Assembly (NCBI GenBank): GCA_008330645.1
Contig: VLTN01000002.1
Location: 372,001 to 436,000, forward strand
Reading direction: 5' to 3'
Origin: Cafeteria roenbergensis
Lineage: Eukaryota > Sar > Bigyra > Bicosoecida > Cafeteriaceae
Length of the DNA: 64,000 bases
Part shown: positions 51,501-60,844 of the stretch, piece by piece
How positions within the stretch are numbered: position 1 is the first letter of the stretch
Layout: every line of letters begins with the position of its first letter
Notes under the pieces: generated by a model
Database searches by the model: none
What the model saw: the letters and a program-made list of their open reading frames with translations, nothing else
What the model was told of the DNA's origin: nothing
Position numbers and translations under genes: made by a program

Positions 51501-51697
51501 CGCGGCTGGCCCCGCAGGAGGCCGACGCGGCGCCGCAGGCGCGGCCAGCAGGTGCTCACGCCCATCGCCTCGGACATTTGCGCGGGGTCTTGCGACACAG
51601 CCTTTCGAAGCATGTCCACAATGGCGGAAATTGCCTCGGCCTTGGGCGCCCAGGGCGCTGCCCCCGGCCCTGCCGCCGCAACGGGTGCCGCAGCCAT
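48510..51697 (-). CDS. Importin beta-family nuclear import receptor, transportin (Kap-beta2) type
   Basis: A nuclear transport receptor that carries cargo through the pore and releases it on RanGTP. Exon 1 is 51697-51560 (46 codons) and exon 2 is 51269-48510. They join in phase 0 across a 290-nt intron (GTGAGC ... TCGCAG), giving 965 aa, the normal size for the family. The whole length is HEAT-repeat-like: TLQTWESSPEFVNHLSFVLVK, VRNFCANNVAALTRVLVRRE, RVRSTAMQTVSQLVANHGDH, SAVDFWIYFTGWV. An acidic loop, SSIVDVDDDGGGG, stands where transportin has its H8 acidic loop, and it is followed by LTPRVAASDALQNIAKCIGD and a GLLIIDTTMEGCFDW stretch. These features favour transportin over importin beta-1. 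An alternative is another beta-karyopherin, such as importin 4/5. It diverges from PDS5. Confidence 0.87.
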
Positions 51698-51920
51698 GAT
51701 CCACGACCCGCCTTCGGACGCGCGATGCCGGCCCCGGGATCGGGTCTTGAGTGGGCCCCTCGGGAACGGGCCGCCGCGGCGTCAGGGCCCGCTGGCGAGC
51801 GCAGGTCGACGCGGAAGGCTGGCGGCGCTCTGCCGCGTCGCGGCGCTGGCCGGGGGCCGGCCGGGCAGATTCGAAAGGGCAAACAACGGTGTGTGCCACA
51901 CGGCAACACCGACGCCCAGC
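51698..51920. promoter_or_regulatory. Bidirectional promoter candidate, transportin and PDS5
   Basis: Only 223 bp lie between the two start codons, so both transcripts must initiate in it or overlap. It is GC-rich throughout except for an AT-richer patch near 51880. No motif can be named. Confidence 0.5.
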
Positions 51921-54314
51921 ATGCCGCCCAAGCGCGGCAACCCCGCGCCGCGGGCCTCCTCCGACGCAGGGATGCCCCGCGCGTTCGCCCCGGGGTTCCT
52001 CTCCCGCGGGCGGGACTCGGCCAAGGACCTGCGCGCCCGCCTGGAGGCTGCCCACGAGGCTCTGCGTGATGTGGCACAGGGCGACCGGCAGCGCCTGGGC
52101 GACCTTGCCGCCGCGCTTGGGGACGACGACTTGCTGCATCACACCCACAGGGTGAGCCTTTGGGGGAGCGGACAGCGGGTCGCGCCCCGGGGCGCTGCTT
52201 TGTCGCGCCCGGTGCGAGCCTGTGCCGAGCGCCATTGTCCGCCGCACTCTCGCTCCTGCCCCCGGCGCTGCCCGCCCGCAGGCTGTGCGGTTGCTCGTTG
52301 CCTGTTGCGCGGCTGAGATTCTCCGGATTTACGCGCCAGACGCGCCGTTCTCGGACGACCAGGTCAAGGTGAGCCAGGGCGCAACACATTGCAACCACTG
52401 CAGGCGCGCTTGCCGCGCAGGCCTGCGCTCGCGCCAGATGGCACGCCCTCCGAGGCAACGCGCTGGCACGCTCAACGACGCCCTCCTCTGTCCCTCGCGG
52501 TTCCGCAGTCGATTTTCGCGGTCATGGCGTCGCAGCTCAAGGCCATTGCGCCGGGAGCCGATGCGGACGAGGAGCACCTGCTCGCTCTCGAGCTGCTGAC
52601 TTCCTTGGCTGAGGTGAAGAGCGCGGTGCTGCTTGTTGACTTTATGGAGGAGAGTGCCGAAGACGTGGACATCTTCGTGGCCATGATCGTCAACCTCCTC
52701 GACGCCATCACGTGAGGCCGCCCCGCCGCCGCCTCCGCCGGCCTGCCCCCGCACCCGCCCGCCCTCGCGACGTCCTGCGCTCCACGTTTGTGCCACGAGC
52801 TCTTGCCGCTGCTGCCTCGCTTGCGGATGCCGCGACGCTCTCCGCAGGCCCGCCCAGCCGGGGCGCGTGTCGGCGTGCGTGGTGGAAGTCGTTTGCAGCG
52901 TGATCGAGGAGATGGGCGAGCTGCCGCCTGCCGTGGGAGACGTCATCCTCGCCCGCCTGCTGCCCTCGTACGCTGCAGCGCACCCGGCAGGGGCAGAGGC
53001 CGCGCGCTCCATCGTCTGCCGGTGCGTGCGCCCGCTCGCTGACCACCTTTGCGCGAGGCTGCGCTCCGTGCTGGCCACAAGCTCGGGCGCAAAGGCTGAC
53101 TCCCGCGCAGCAGCTGGCGACCTCGGCGCCGGAGAAAGCGACGACGAGAGCCAAGCCGGCGACGACGAGGAGGCGGCCGCCGACAGCGGAGACGACGCTG
53201 GGAGCGAGGCAAGCGTCGGCGCTGCCGACCCCAGCACTGCGGCCGGCGCCGCCCGGAAGCAGCTCGCGCAGGCGGACGCTATTTTCGCCGTCGTGTTCGC
53301 TGTCCGGCTCGCTGGGCCGGCCGCGCTGCTTCACGTGCTGCCCCTCGTGGCCCAGGACCTGCATGCCACGGAAGAGGCGCCGCGGCTGCGTGCCGTCTCG
53401 CTGCTTGGCCGTCTCTTCACCGACACCGAGACCGACACCCCTCTCGCGAGGCAGTTCCGGAAGCCTTTCCAGGAGTTTTTGGCCCGCATGCGGGACCGCT
53501 CCAAGGCCGTGCGGCGCAGCGTCGTGGAGACGGCCGGCCGCCTGCTTGCCTGGCACGAGGACCTGGCGGAGGATGCGCGCCCGCTCGTGGTCGAGCGCAT
53601 CAGCGACCCCGACACCGAGGTGCGGCTCAAGGCCGTTGAGGTCGCTTGCGACGCTGCGGCCCTGCGCGCCAGCGTGCCCATGGCCGACGTGCTCGCCGCC
53701 GTCGGCGAGCGGGCGCGGGACCGGCACCCCGGGGTGCGGAAGGACGCCGTGACTGGGCTCGCGCAAGTGTTTTGCTCCACCGTGGTCAAGATGTGGATGG
53801 GGTGCGACGACGACGGGGAGGGCGCCCCGCTCGCCCTCACGGACCTCTTTGGCAACCGCCGCCTGCACGGCCTCCGCCCGGGAGAGGACGAGACCTCCAC
53901 CCGCCTTGCGACCGTCACGCCGGCCGACCGCGCCGTCCTGGACGCCGCGCACTGGGTGCCGGACGCGGTTCTCTGCGCCTTTGCCAGCTCCGGCGACCGC
54001 TCCGTGCAGCTTCGCGTCGTCCAGCTCGTCGACCACGTGATGCTCCCGGAGTCTCTCCCGCCTTGCCAGCGCGCCCTGGGCACCGCCCACGTCTGGGCCA
54101 GCCTCTCGTCAACTGGGCGGGCAGCGTGGGTGCGACTCATGGACCGCCGGCGCAAGGTCCAAACCGCGGCTCGCCGCCTGCTCGAGGCCAGGACGGCACT
54201 GCTTCGGGCGCAGTCGGGAGCGCGCCGCGCGTCGGGGCCGGGCCGTGTTGCCGTGCGCATGCGGTCGAGGTCAGCATCAAGGGGCTCGGCAGGACGCAGG
54301 GGCGCAAGCAAGGG

Positions 54315-54355
<41 letters not shown>

Positions 54356-57300
54356 GCGGCGGCGACGGACCGGAGGGCAAGCCCGGCGTGGACGAGTTCG
54401 ACATGGACGACCTGGAGGACAGCGAAGCCGACGACGCCGACGACGACGCCGACGACGGCGCCCGCAAGGGCGCAGGACGCGCCTCCGGCAAGGGGGCGGC
54501 AGGCCAGGCAGTCAAGGCAGCAGAGGCCGAGGCCGACCGCGCGGCGATGGAGCTGGGCATGCTCGTCGCAGCCTCGGACGACACCGCTCGCTTCGTCGCG
54601 CCCATGCGGGCAATCACTCGCTGCCGGGACGAAAAGGTGGCGCGTTGCGTGGCCACAGCGGCGGACCCCGCCTCCTCGTTCGACGCGCTGGCAGCTGCCA
54701 AGTCTCACCTGGTGCGGAGCGCCGGCTCGCTCGGCGGCAGAGAGGCCGTCCCGGCTCTCAAGTCCCTGCTCCGGTGGGCCTCCATGACCGGCGTGAACCG
54801 CAGCCTTGCCCCCGCGCTCGTGGGTGTTGTTGCCTCCGGAGCCCGGACCGTGGCCGCGCTCGACCCTGCGGACATGGACTGCGCCGAGGACGCGTTTGGG
54901 TTCCGCCGGGCTGACGAGCGCCTCGCTGACGCGCTCGACCGCACCATGGACGACCGGGCAGAGCCAGCGGACTGGGAGGACGAGGCCGCGCCCTTCCCGC
55001 CCGCCTGGCGCGGCGTGGACCTTGGGTGCGAGCTCCTGACGACGTCGGGCCGAATCTTCCCAGAGGCCATGGCCGCTGCCCTGCCCGAGCTCGTTGGCTT
55101 GGCAGCCTCGCCGTACCTTCCCGCCGCCGAGGCCGCCATGTCGACAGTGGCTGCTGTGCTGCGGAGCGACGCCGGCAAAGCGGCCGCGGACCCCGCGGCC
55201 ATCTCCGCCCTTCGGCCGGCTCTCGTCAAGTTTGCCTTTGGAAGCGACTCCCGCATCGCTCAGGCAGCGGTGTCCGCGCTCGCCGCGCTTGAGCCTCCCC
55301 GGCCAGGCCAGGACGTCGGCCCCGCGCTGGCGCTCGTTGCCCAGGCGCTCAGCGACGCTCCTGCGCTGGTGGAACCACTGAGGCGAGCTCGCCGCGCAGA
55401 CGACGGCGCGGCTGGCTCGTCGGGAGCCGCGGCCGAGGCAGACCCCGACGAAGCGGAGCACTCGCAGCGGGCGAAGAGGGCCAAGGCGCCAGCACGAGCC
55501 GGGTCCCGCTCGCGAGCGTCGGCCTCGGCGGCGGCGGCGGCCGGAAGCGACGCCGAGTCCGGTCCCGAACACAGCGGTCGAGAGGAGGAGGCGGAGGAGG
55601 ACGGCGGCGACGACACCGACGGAGGCGGTGGCGCGTCCAGGGGGCGGCGGAGGGGGGCCAGGCGTGGCGCCGCTGGCCGCCAGAAGAGCGACGGCGGCGC
55701 GCAGCCGTCCTCGTCTTCCTCGAGCGGGAGCGCGGCAGCGGGCGTGCCCACCCAATCTCCGCCCTCGCGGCACGCTGCGGCAGCAGCCTTTCGCTCTGCC
55801 ATGGAGGGCGGCGAGCGCGCCGCCGACGCCGCGATGGCTGCCCTGGCCGAGGGCGGGCGCCTCTCGGTGCCTGGCGTCGGCTCCGCTCGGCTTGCGCGCG
55901 TGCTCCGCCTCGCAGGAGCCCTTGCGCGCCACGCCCCCGAGGCGTTGCTCGACATCGGCACGGCAGTGGACCCTTGCGACGCCGAATCGCCCGCGGGGCT
56001 CGCGCTGGACCGCGTGCTTCTTGCGGCGGCGCTGGCGCCCCCCACGACCCTCGCACCCAGCAGCTCCACGACCGCGTCGCGCAGCCGCCGCACAAAGCGC
56101 CACCGTGACGGCTCGCCCGTCAGTGCCGCAGCCGCAGGCGCTGCCGACGCTGACAGCGCCGGCCCAGCGCAGCCGACCACCCCGCAGCGCAGGTCCGCCA
56201 GCCCGAGCCGCAAGGCCGCTGCCTCAGCGCTGGCGGACGCCGGCGGGCCCTCGACCCAGTGCGACGTGTCTGCCGCTGCTGCTTGCCGCGTAGCCGCCTG
56301 CGAGCTTCTGGAGGCAGCCGTTGCCGGCGTCCACCGCCTGTTCTTGGCGCAGCGCTCTGAGTCGGGGGCCTCCTCCTCGACCGTGCCGGGCGTTGCAGTG
56401 GACACAGCGGACGTTCGCAAGACTCTGCGTCGGGCGTGCGATGCTCTGACGCTGGTGCTCCAGTTCGGTGGCCAGCCCCGCACCACCGTAGCGGGAGTGG
56501 TTGAGGCCGCTGCAAACTCCACCGCGGACGCGGCCGCCATCCGCCGCGCCGCCGCCACGAGCCTGATGCGCATCCTGGCCCTGCCGCTCGCTGCGTCGGG
56601 CCCCTTCCTGTCGCCCAGGCGGACGCAGCTGCTGGCTTCGCTGGCCAGCTCGGAGATGGAGGGCGACGCCCTCACCCAGTTCGCCGTGGTGAGGGACGCC
56701 TCGGCCCTCCTCGCGCGCGGCGCCCTCGGGCTCCGCGCCCTCGTCATCCCCGCGCTGGCGGCCTCTGACCGGGGCGCTCCGCCGACGGTGCGCCGCGCTG
56801 GCGTGCAGGGCGTTGAGGCTGCCGTGCAGGCAGCCCGCGCTCGCTACAGCCGCGCTTCCCAAAGCCTGGCCGCCCAGGGCGCGAGCTCCGCCCAACTTGC
56901 CGCCGCCGCGGGGCGCCTCAGCCCCGTGTATCAGGCGCTGCACGCCCTGCACACGCTCGCTCACCTGCCCTGCTTCCCTCCGCGCGAGGAGTGGAAGCCG
57001 GCGGTGGACCAGCTCCCGGGGGCTCCCCGCCTCGAGGCCGTAATGGCTCGCGTCCGGGCGGCCGTCGAGGTCGTCTTCGGCGCTGTTGCAGGCGGCAAGG
57101 CCATCGCCGGCGCGCCCTCGTCGTCCGCCGCCGCTGCGGCCGCTGCCCGCGCGTCCGTGTCCACCGAGGCCCGCGCCACCCTCCTTCGCCTCGTCGACGC
57201 CGCCAAGGACTACGCTGACGCGCAGGTGCTCCGGGAGGCGCCTGGCGCAGACGCGGCTGGGCGCGCCGATGCCCACGCTCCGCTGCAGCTTGCCTGCATC

Positions 57301-57561
57301 ACGGCCCTCCACGTGCTCACCAACGGCATCAAGCGCTCCTCGGACGTCGACTCGTCCGCCCCCGTGGTGCTGCCCGCGGACATGTTTGCGCCCAAGCCGA
57401 AGGGAGCCGGCCGGCAGCGACCCGCTCCCGCTGCTCAGGCGGCAGCCAAGCCATCCCGCTCGCCCGCCAAGAAGGCTGCCTCCTCTCCCGCTGCCTCCGT
57501 TTCCGGGTCGCCTGCCAAGAGCCCACTGTCCCGCCCCCGCCGCCGAGCTGCGCGTGCGTGA
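51921..57561 (+). CDS. PDS5: Sister chromatid cohesion protein PDS5
   Basis: A HEAT-repeat regulator of cohesin that helps hold sister chromatids together and takes part in WAPL-driven release. Four exons fit by phase: 51921-52151, 52282-52368, 52509-52711 and 52848-57561. All donors are GTGAGC or GTGAGG and all acceptors end GCAG; the product is 1,744 aa. The junction LLHHTHR-AVRLLVACCAAEILRIYAPDAPF is the signature PDS5 sequence, followed by SIFAVMASQLKAI and VDIFVAMIVNLLDAIT. Exon 4 continues the HEAT array (VVEVVCSVIEEMGELPPAVGDVILARLLP; VRRSVVETAGRLLAWH; VRLKAVEVACDAAAL). Two disordered insertions carry poly-Ser/Gly plus acidic tracts (54305-54470) and Ser/Glu/Asp (55400-55740). The end is basic, with repeated SPAKK/SPAK-type phosphorylatable motifs. 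Confidence 0.93.
54316..54354 (+). repeat. AGC triplet run encoding poly-Ser in PDS5
   Basis: About a dozen tandem AGC codons in the first disordered insert of PDS5. Together with the neighbouring GGC triplets they form a Ser-Gly linker. It is in frame. Confidence 0.9.
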
Positions 57562-57760
57562 TGCAGTCTCGTCCGGCGCAGCTTCCCTTCGTGCTGCTGC
57601 GTGCCTGCGTTGCGTGTCGATGGTTCGTGTGAACTGCTCCTCGTTGCTTCAACTACACCCATCCACGCGCGGGGCGCCGTGCGCACGCCCTTGGGCCAGC
57701 AGCGGACACAGGCTCGCTGGCGAAAAAAAAGGCCTCGGCACTTGCCGGCAGAGGAATCAC

Positions 57761-59971
57761 TCAGCGCCTGGAGCCGGCCTTGTCCTTTGGCGGGGCAGCG
57801 AACGCGGCATCCTTGGCGAGCCAAGCCCACGGCGCCGCCGGCCTCGGGGCCCACGCCGACGTGTCGTCGGGCGATGCCAACACGGGCGGGCCCGTTGCAA
57901 CCGGTTTCGCCGCTTCCTTGGCCTTGGCAGCAGCGGTTGAGAACGCCGCCACAAGCGGCCCAGTCGGCCCATCCGAGGCGCCCGCGCCCCCCTTGCCCGG
58001 CGCAGCCGCTGGAGACTGGGCCGCCTTGGCAGTGGCGGCTTTGCTGAGCTCGGACCGCTCCACGCTGCGAAGGTCTGAGCTGTTGATGGAGTCTGCCGGG
58101 AAGGCGTCCAGCGCCGCCTTGATGCTCTGTCGCACGAAGAGCTTCTCGTTGAACGCCTCCGGAAGGAACCGGTTGCCGCGAGCAGCCTTTGTTCCCTGAG
58201 CAGCCTTCTTCCCGGCGCCGGCTGCCGACGTCGCGGCGGCGGCAAGCGCCTCCTCGGCGGCCGAGGAAGAGGGCCCGCTGGCCGAAGGGCCCGCTGCCGA
58301 CGCAGCCGCGGCTGCAGCCGCCGTCGCGGAGGACGAGGAGGCGGACGAGGAGGAAGAGGCCGCGTTGCCCTCAGCGTCGGCAGCCTTGCGGGCCTCGTTG
58401 TCCCGGTCTTGCTTGTTGAGCAGCCCTCGCCACTCGCGCTCCCTGTCGATCGCCGCGCGCACATGGGACATGTACTCGACCACGGCGCGCTTCACCGCCC
58501 CGTCCATCGCGAACCACCGCACAGAGGACGCCGAGGGCTCCGGCTCGTCAGCTGCCAGGGCAGCCAGTGCGGCCTTGGACAAGGGGGGCCTGCTCCCCTC
58601 CTTAGCCTCCTTGGCAGCCTCGCGGGCGATGAGCCGCGCCTTGGCAGCCTTCTTGGCCTCCACCGCGTTCCGTTGCATCTGCTGCGGCGGGGTCTTGGCC
58701 AGGCAGGCCTTCACGGCGACACGCAGCGGGCCGAGCGCGGCGTCCATGCGGGCCAGCTCAGCGTCTCGCTCCCGCAGCGCGCGGAGCCGGCGCAGGTGCC
58801 GGCGCACCTTCACGGGCCCCATCGTGGTCGCCTCCACGAGCCGGGCTACGAAGGGGTTTCCCTCCGTGAAGGCGGGCGACGAGGCGGCGGCGGCGGCGGC
58901 CGCGTCCACCCCCAGCACGGCGCCGTCCAGCTCGTACGGCCACACGACCATGCGCCCCGTGCGTCGTCGGGCAGCCACCGCCTTGGCCGCCCCCGCGAGC
59001 TTCTGCAAAGCCTGCTCGGCTGCAGGGCTGGGGAGCGGAGTCGCAGCCGCTGCGTGGGCAGCGATGAACTGCCGAGCAGAGTGGTCGGCGTTGTCCTTGC
59101 GGAGCTGGGTGGCGGACATACGAACCGTTGCCGCGCCGTCTGCGCGACTGCCGTCGTCGTCGTGTTCGTCGTCGTCGCCGTCGTCCTCGTCGTCGTCCTC
59201 GTCCTCCTCTTCCTCCGCCAGCTCGATGGGCCCGCCCCCCTTGTGCACGAAGTACCCTGCAAAGAGGGTCTTGGCCTTGGCCGATCGCCGCTGCTCTGCC
59301 TCCCTCAGCGCTAGCTCGTCGTCGATGAACGAGTCGTCGTCGTACCCGGCGTTGACGACGTCCTGCGCCGCCGTCTGGTATTTGTGAATCACAGCCAGAA
59401 TGCGGCCTGCGCCACGCATGTCGTCGCCGTCGGGAAACGCTCCAAGGGGGTCCGCTGCGCCGGCCGCCGCTGCGCTGCTCGCGGGGGCGTCGCCTTCGCC
59501 GGAAATATCGTCGTCGCCGTCATCATCGTCATCATCATCTTCATCGTCCTCATCGTCGTCGTCATCGTCATCGTCGTCGTCTTCGTCATCGTCGTCGTCC
59601 TGCCCTTCTTCATCGTCGTCGCTGTCGTCGTCAGCAAGGCCCCGCTCGCGAGCCCACTTGTGCTCCAAGGCCTCAAAGTCAACGATGGTCACCTCGCCCC
59701 CTCCCCCGCCGTCAGCCAAAGGGACAAAGAAATGCATGGTCGGAGCATGCTCCGTGTCCAGGTCGTCGAACTCATGCGGCGAGGCCTCCGGGGTTGATGG
59801 AGCAGCAGCGGCTTGCACGCTCCCCGGCACAGGTACCGCCGCGGGAGCGGACGCAGCCGCCTGAACCGGCACCGGCGCGGAAGAGACGGGGGGCAGAACC
59901 TGGATCAGGGTCGCCCGCTTCGCTGGCTTGGGCCGGTTGGCTGGCGCAGCGGCGCTGGCGCTGGACGCCAT
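57761..59971 (-). CDS. Ubinuclein/HPC2-like subunit of the HIRA histone chaperone
   Basis: Single-exon, 736 aa. Ubinuclein/Hpc2 binds histone H3.3-H4 within the HIRA complex for replication-independent nucleosome assembly. The diagnostic Hpc2-related domain is at about 207-250: GYDDDSFIDDELALREAE followed by KTLFAGYFVHKGG, matching the conserved YDxxDxFIDDxE...GFYVNxG pattern. Before it is an almost unbroken acidic tract (about 110-155, mostly Asp), and before that an Ala/Pro region with the motif HEFDDLD. A middle helical region (VKRAVVEYMSHVRAAIDREREWRGLLNK, about 480-520) resembles the ubinuclein middle domain. Extra acidic and Ala-rich patches fill the rest. Ends KDKAGSRR. It converges on PDS5 with a 199-bp gap, and diverges from the TOM1-like gene. 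Confidence 0.86.
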   Translation of the reverse strand: MASSASAAAPANRPKPAKRATLIQVLPPVSSAPVPVQAAASAPAAVPVPGSVQAAAAPSTPEASPHEFDDLDTEHAPTMHFFVPLADGGGGGEVTIVDFEALEHKWARERGLADDDSDDDEEGQDDDDDEDDDDDDDDDDEDDEDDDDDDDGDDDISGEGDAPASSAAAAGAADPLGAFPDGDDMRGAGRILAVIHKYQTAAQDVVNAGYDDDSFIDDELALREAEQRRSAKAKTLFAGYFVHKGGGPIELAEEEEDEDDDEDDGDDDEHDDDGSRADGAATVRMSATQLRKDNADHSARQFIAAHAAAATPLPSPAAEQALQKLAGAAKAVAARRRTGRMVVWPYELDGAVLGVDAAAAAAASSPAFTEGNPFVARLVEATTMGPVKVRRHLRRLRALRERDAELARMDAALGPLRVAVKACLAKTPPQQMQRNAVEAKKAAKARLIAREAAKEAKEGSRPPLSKAALAALAADEPEPSASSVRWFAMDGAVKRAVVEYMSHVRAAIDREREWRGLLNKQDRDNEARKAADAEGNAASSSSSASSSSATAAAAAAASAAGPSASGPSSSAAEEALAAAATSAAGAGKKAAQGTKAARGNRFLPEAFNEKLFVRQSIKAALDAFPADSINSSDLRSVERSELSKAATAKAAQSPAAAPGKGGAGASDGPTGPLVAAFSTAAAKAKEAAKPVATGPPVLASPDDTSAWAPRPAAPWAWLAKDAAFAAPPKDKAGSRR

Positions 59972-60844
59972 GCCTCGCTACGGGTGCCCGCGCGGCGGGC
60001 GACTGGGCGCGGACGCTGGCACAGCACCCGCACGCCCAGGCGCGAAACGATGGCACGGCCCGGCTTTCTTCCCTGAGCGAGTGCAGCGAGCCGCCTTGGC
60101 CCTCGCGCACGCGCTGCCGACGGTCCGAACCGCAAAAGCAGAGCCGACTCTGAGTTTGAATGAGTCTGCTGCGCAACCACGCATGTGCCTCCCGGAGGTA
60201 GCACAGCGAAGACGACAAAGGCCGGCGCTGCCCCTGAATCGCACCAGACTGCGCGTTCCGTCGTTTCGCTGGAGCAAACCGTGTGCTGCTGCCCCGGGGC
60301 ACCGGCGAGTGATGCCTAGCACCTGCCTGCTTGCCCTGCCCTCCAGCGCGCTGCTCGTGGGTTGTGTGAAGCCTCCACAGTTGCGGAATCGCACCGCAAG
60401 GAACGGGAGGGTGCCCCTCCCGCCGTGCTGCCCCGCCCCGCGGCTCGTGCCTGGGCGCAATTTTCGCTTGGGCGCAGCTCAGCGATTCCAGTCGCCAAAC
60501 CGCAACCCGGCTCCGCCCTTGCCGAGCGGCCTGCCACTGTCGGCAGCGGCGCGCACGACCTCGAAGGCGAATGTGCCTATAGCAGCCGACGGATCTGCTC
60601 GTATCGTAGCACTGGGCAAGCCGCCACTTGCGAGGTCGCGCGGATGGCACCAATTGCGGCGGGCAGCTGCAGCCGTTCGCCTCCCAATCTTTGCGCGAGC
60701 AAGTTCAATGTGGTCGCCGCCTGCTCCGCTCGGACGTGCCGCGTGCCCCCCCTCCACACGCGCGCAACCCGAACGCCAGAGCGTGGGGCTCGGCGGCAGG
60801 AACCACTTGCTGGAAAGTGCCTGCGGGGCGTGCGGCGCAGGCGG
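59972..60844. promoter_or_regulatory. Divergent intergenic region, ubinuclein and TOM1-like
   Basis: 873 bp between outward-facing starts; the TOM1-like start is not certain, so part of the right side could be 5' UTR or an upstream exon. Local lower-GC stretches occur near 60580-60700. No gene, RNA or motif is supported. Confidence 0.4.

Noticed and set aside
60362-60844. Upstream extension of the TOM1-like frame
   Set aside because: In frame but Arg/Ser/Pro-rich with no membrane segment; the Met at 60845 directly precedes TM1.
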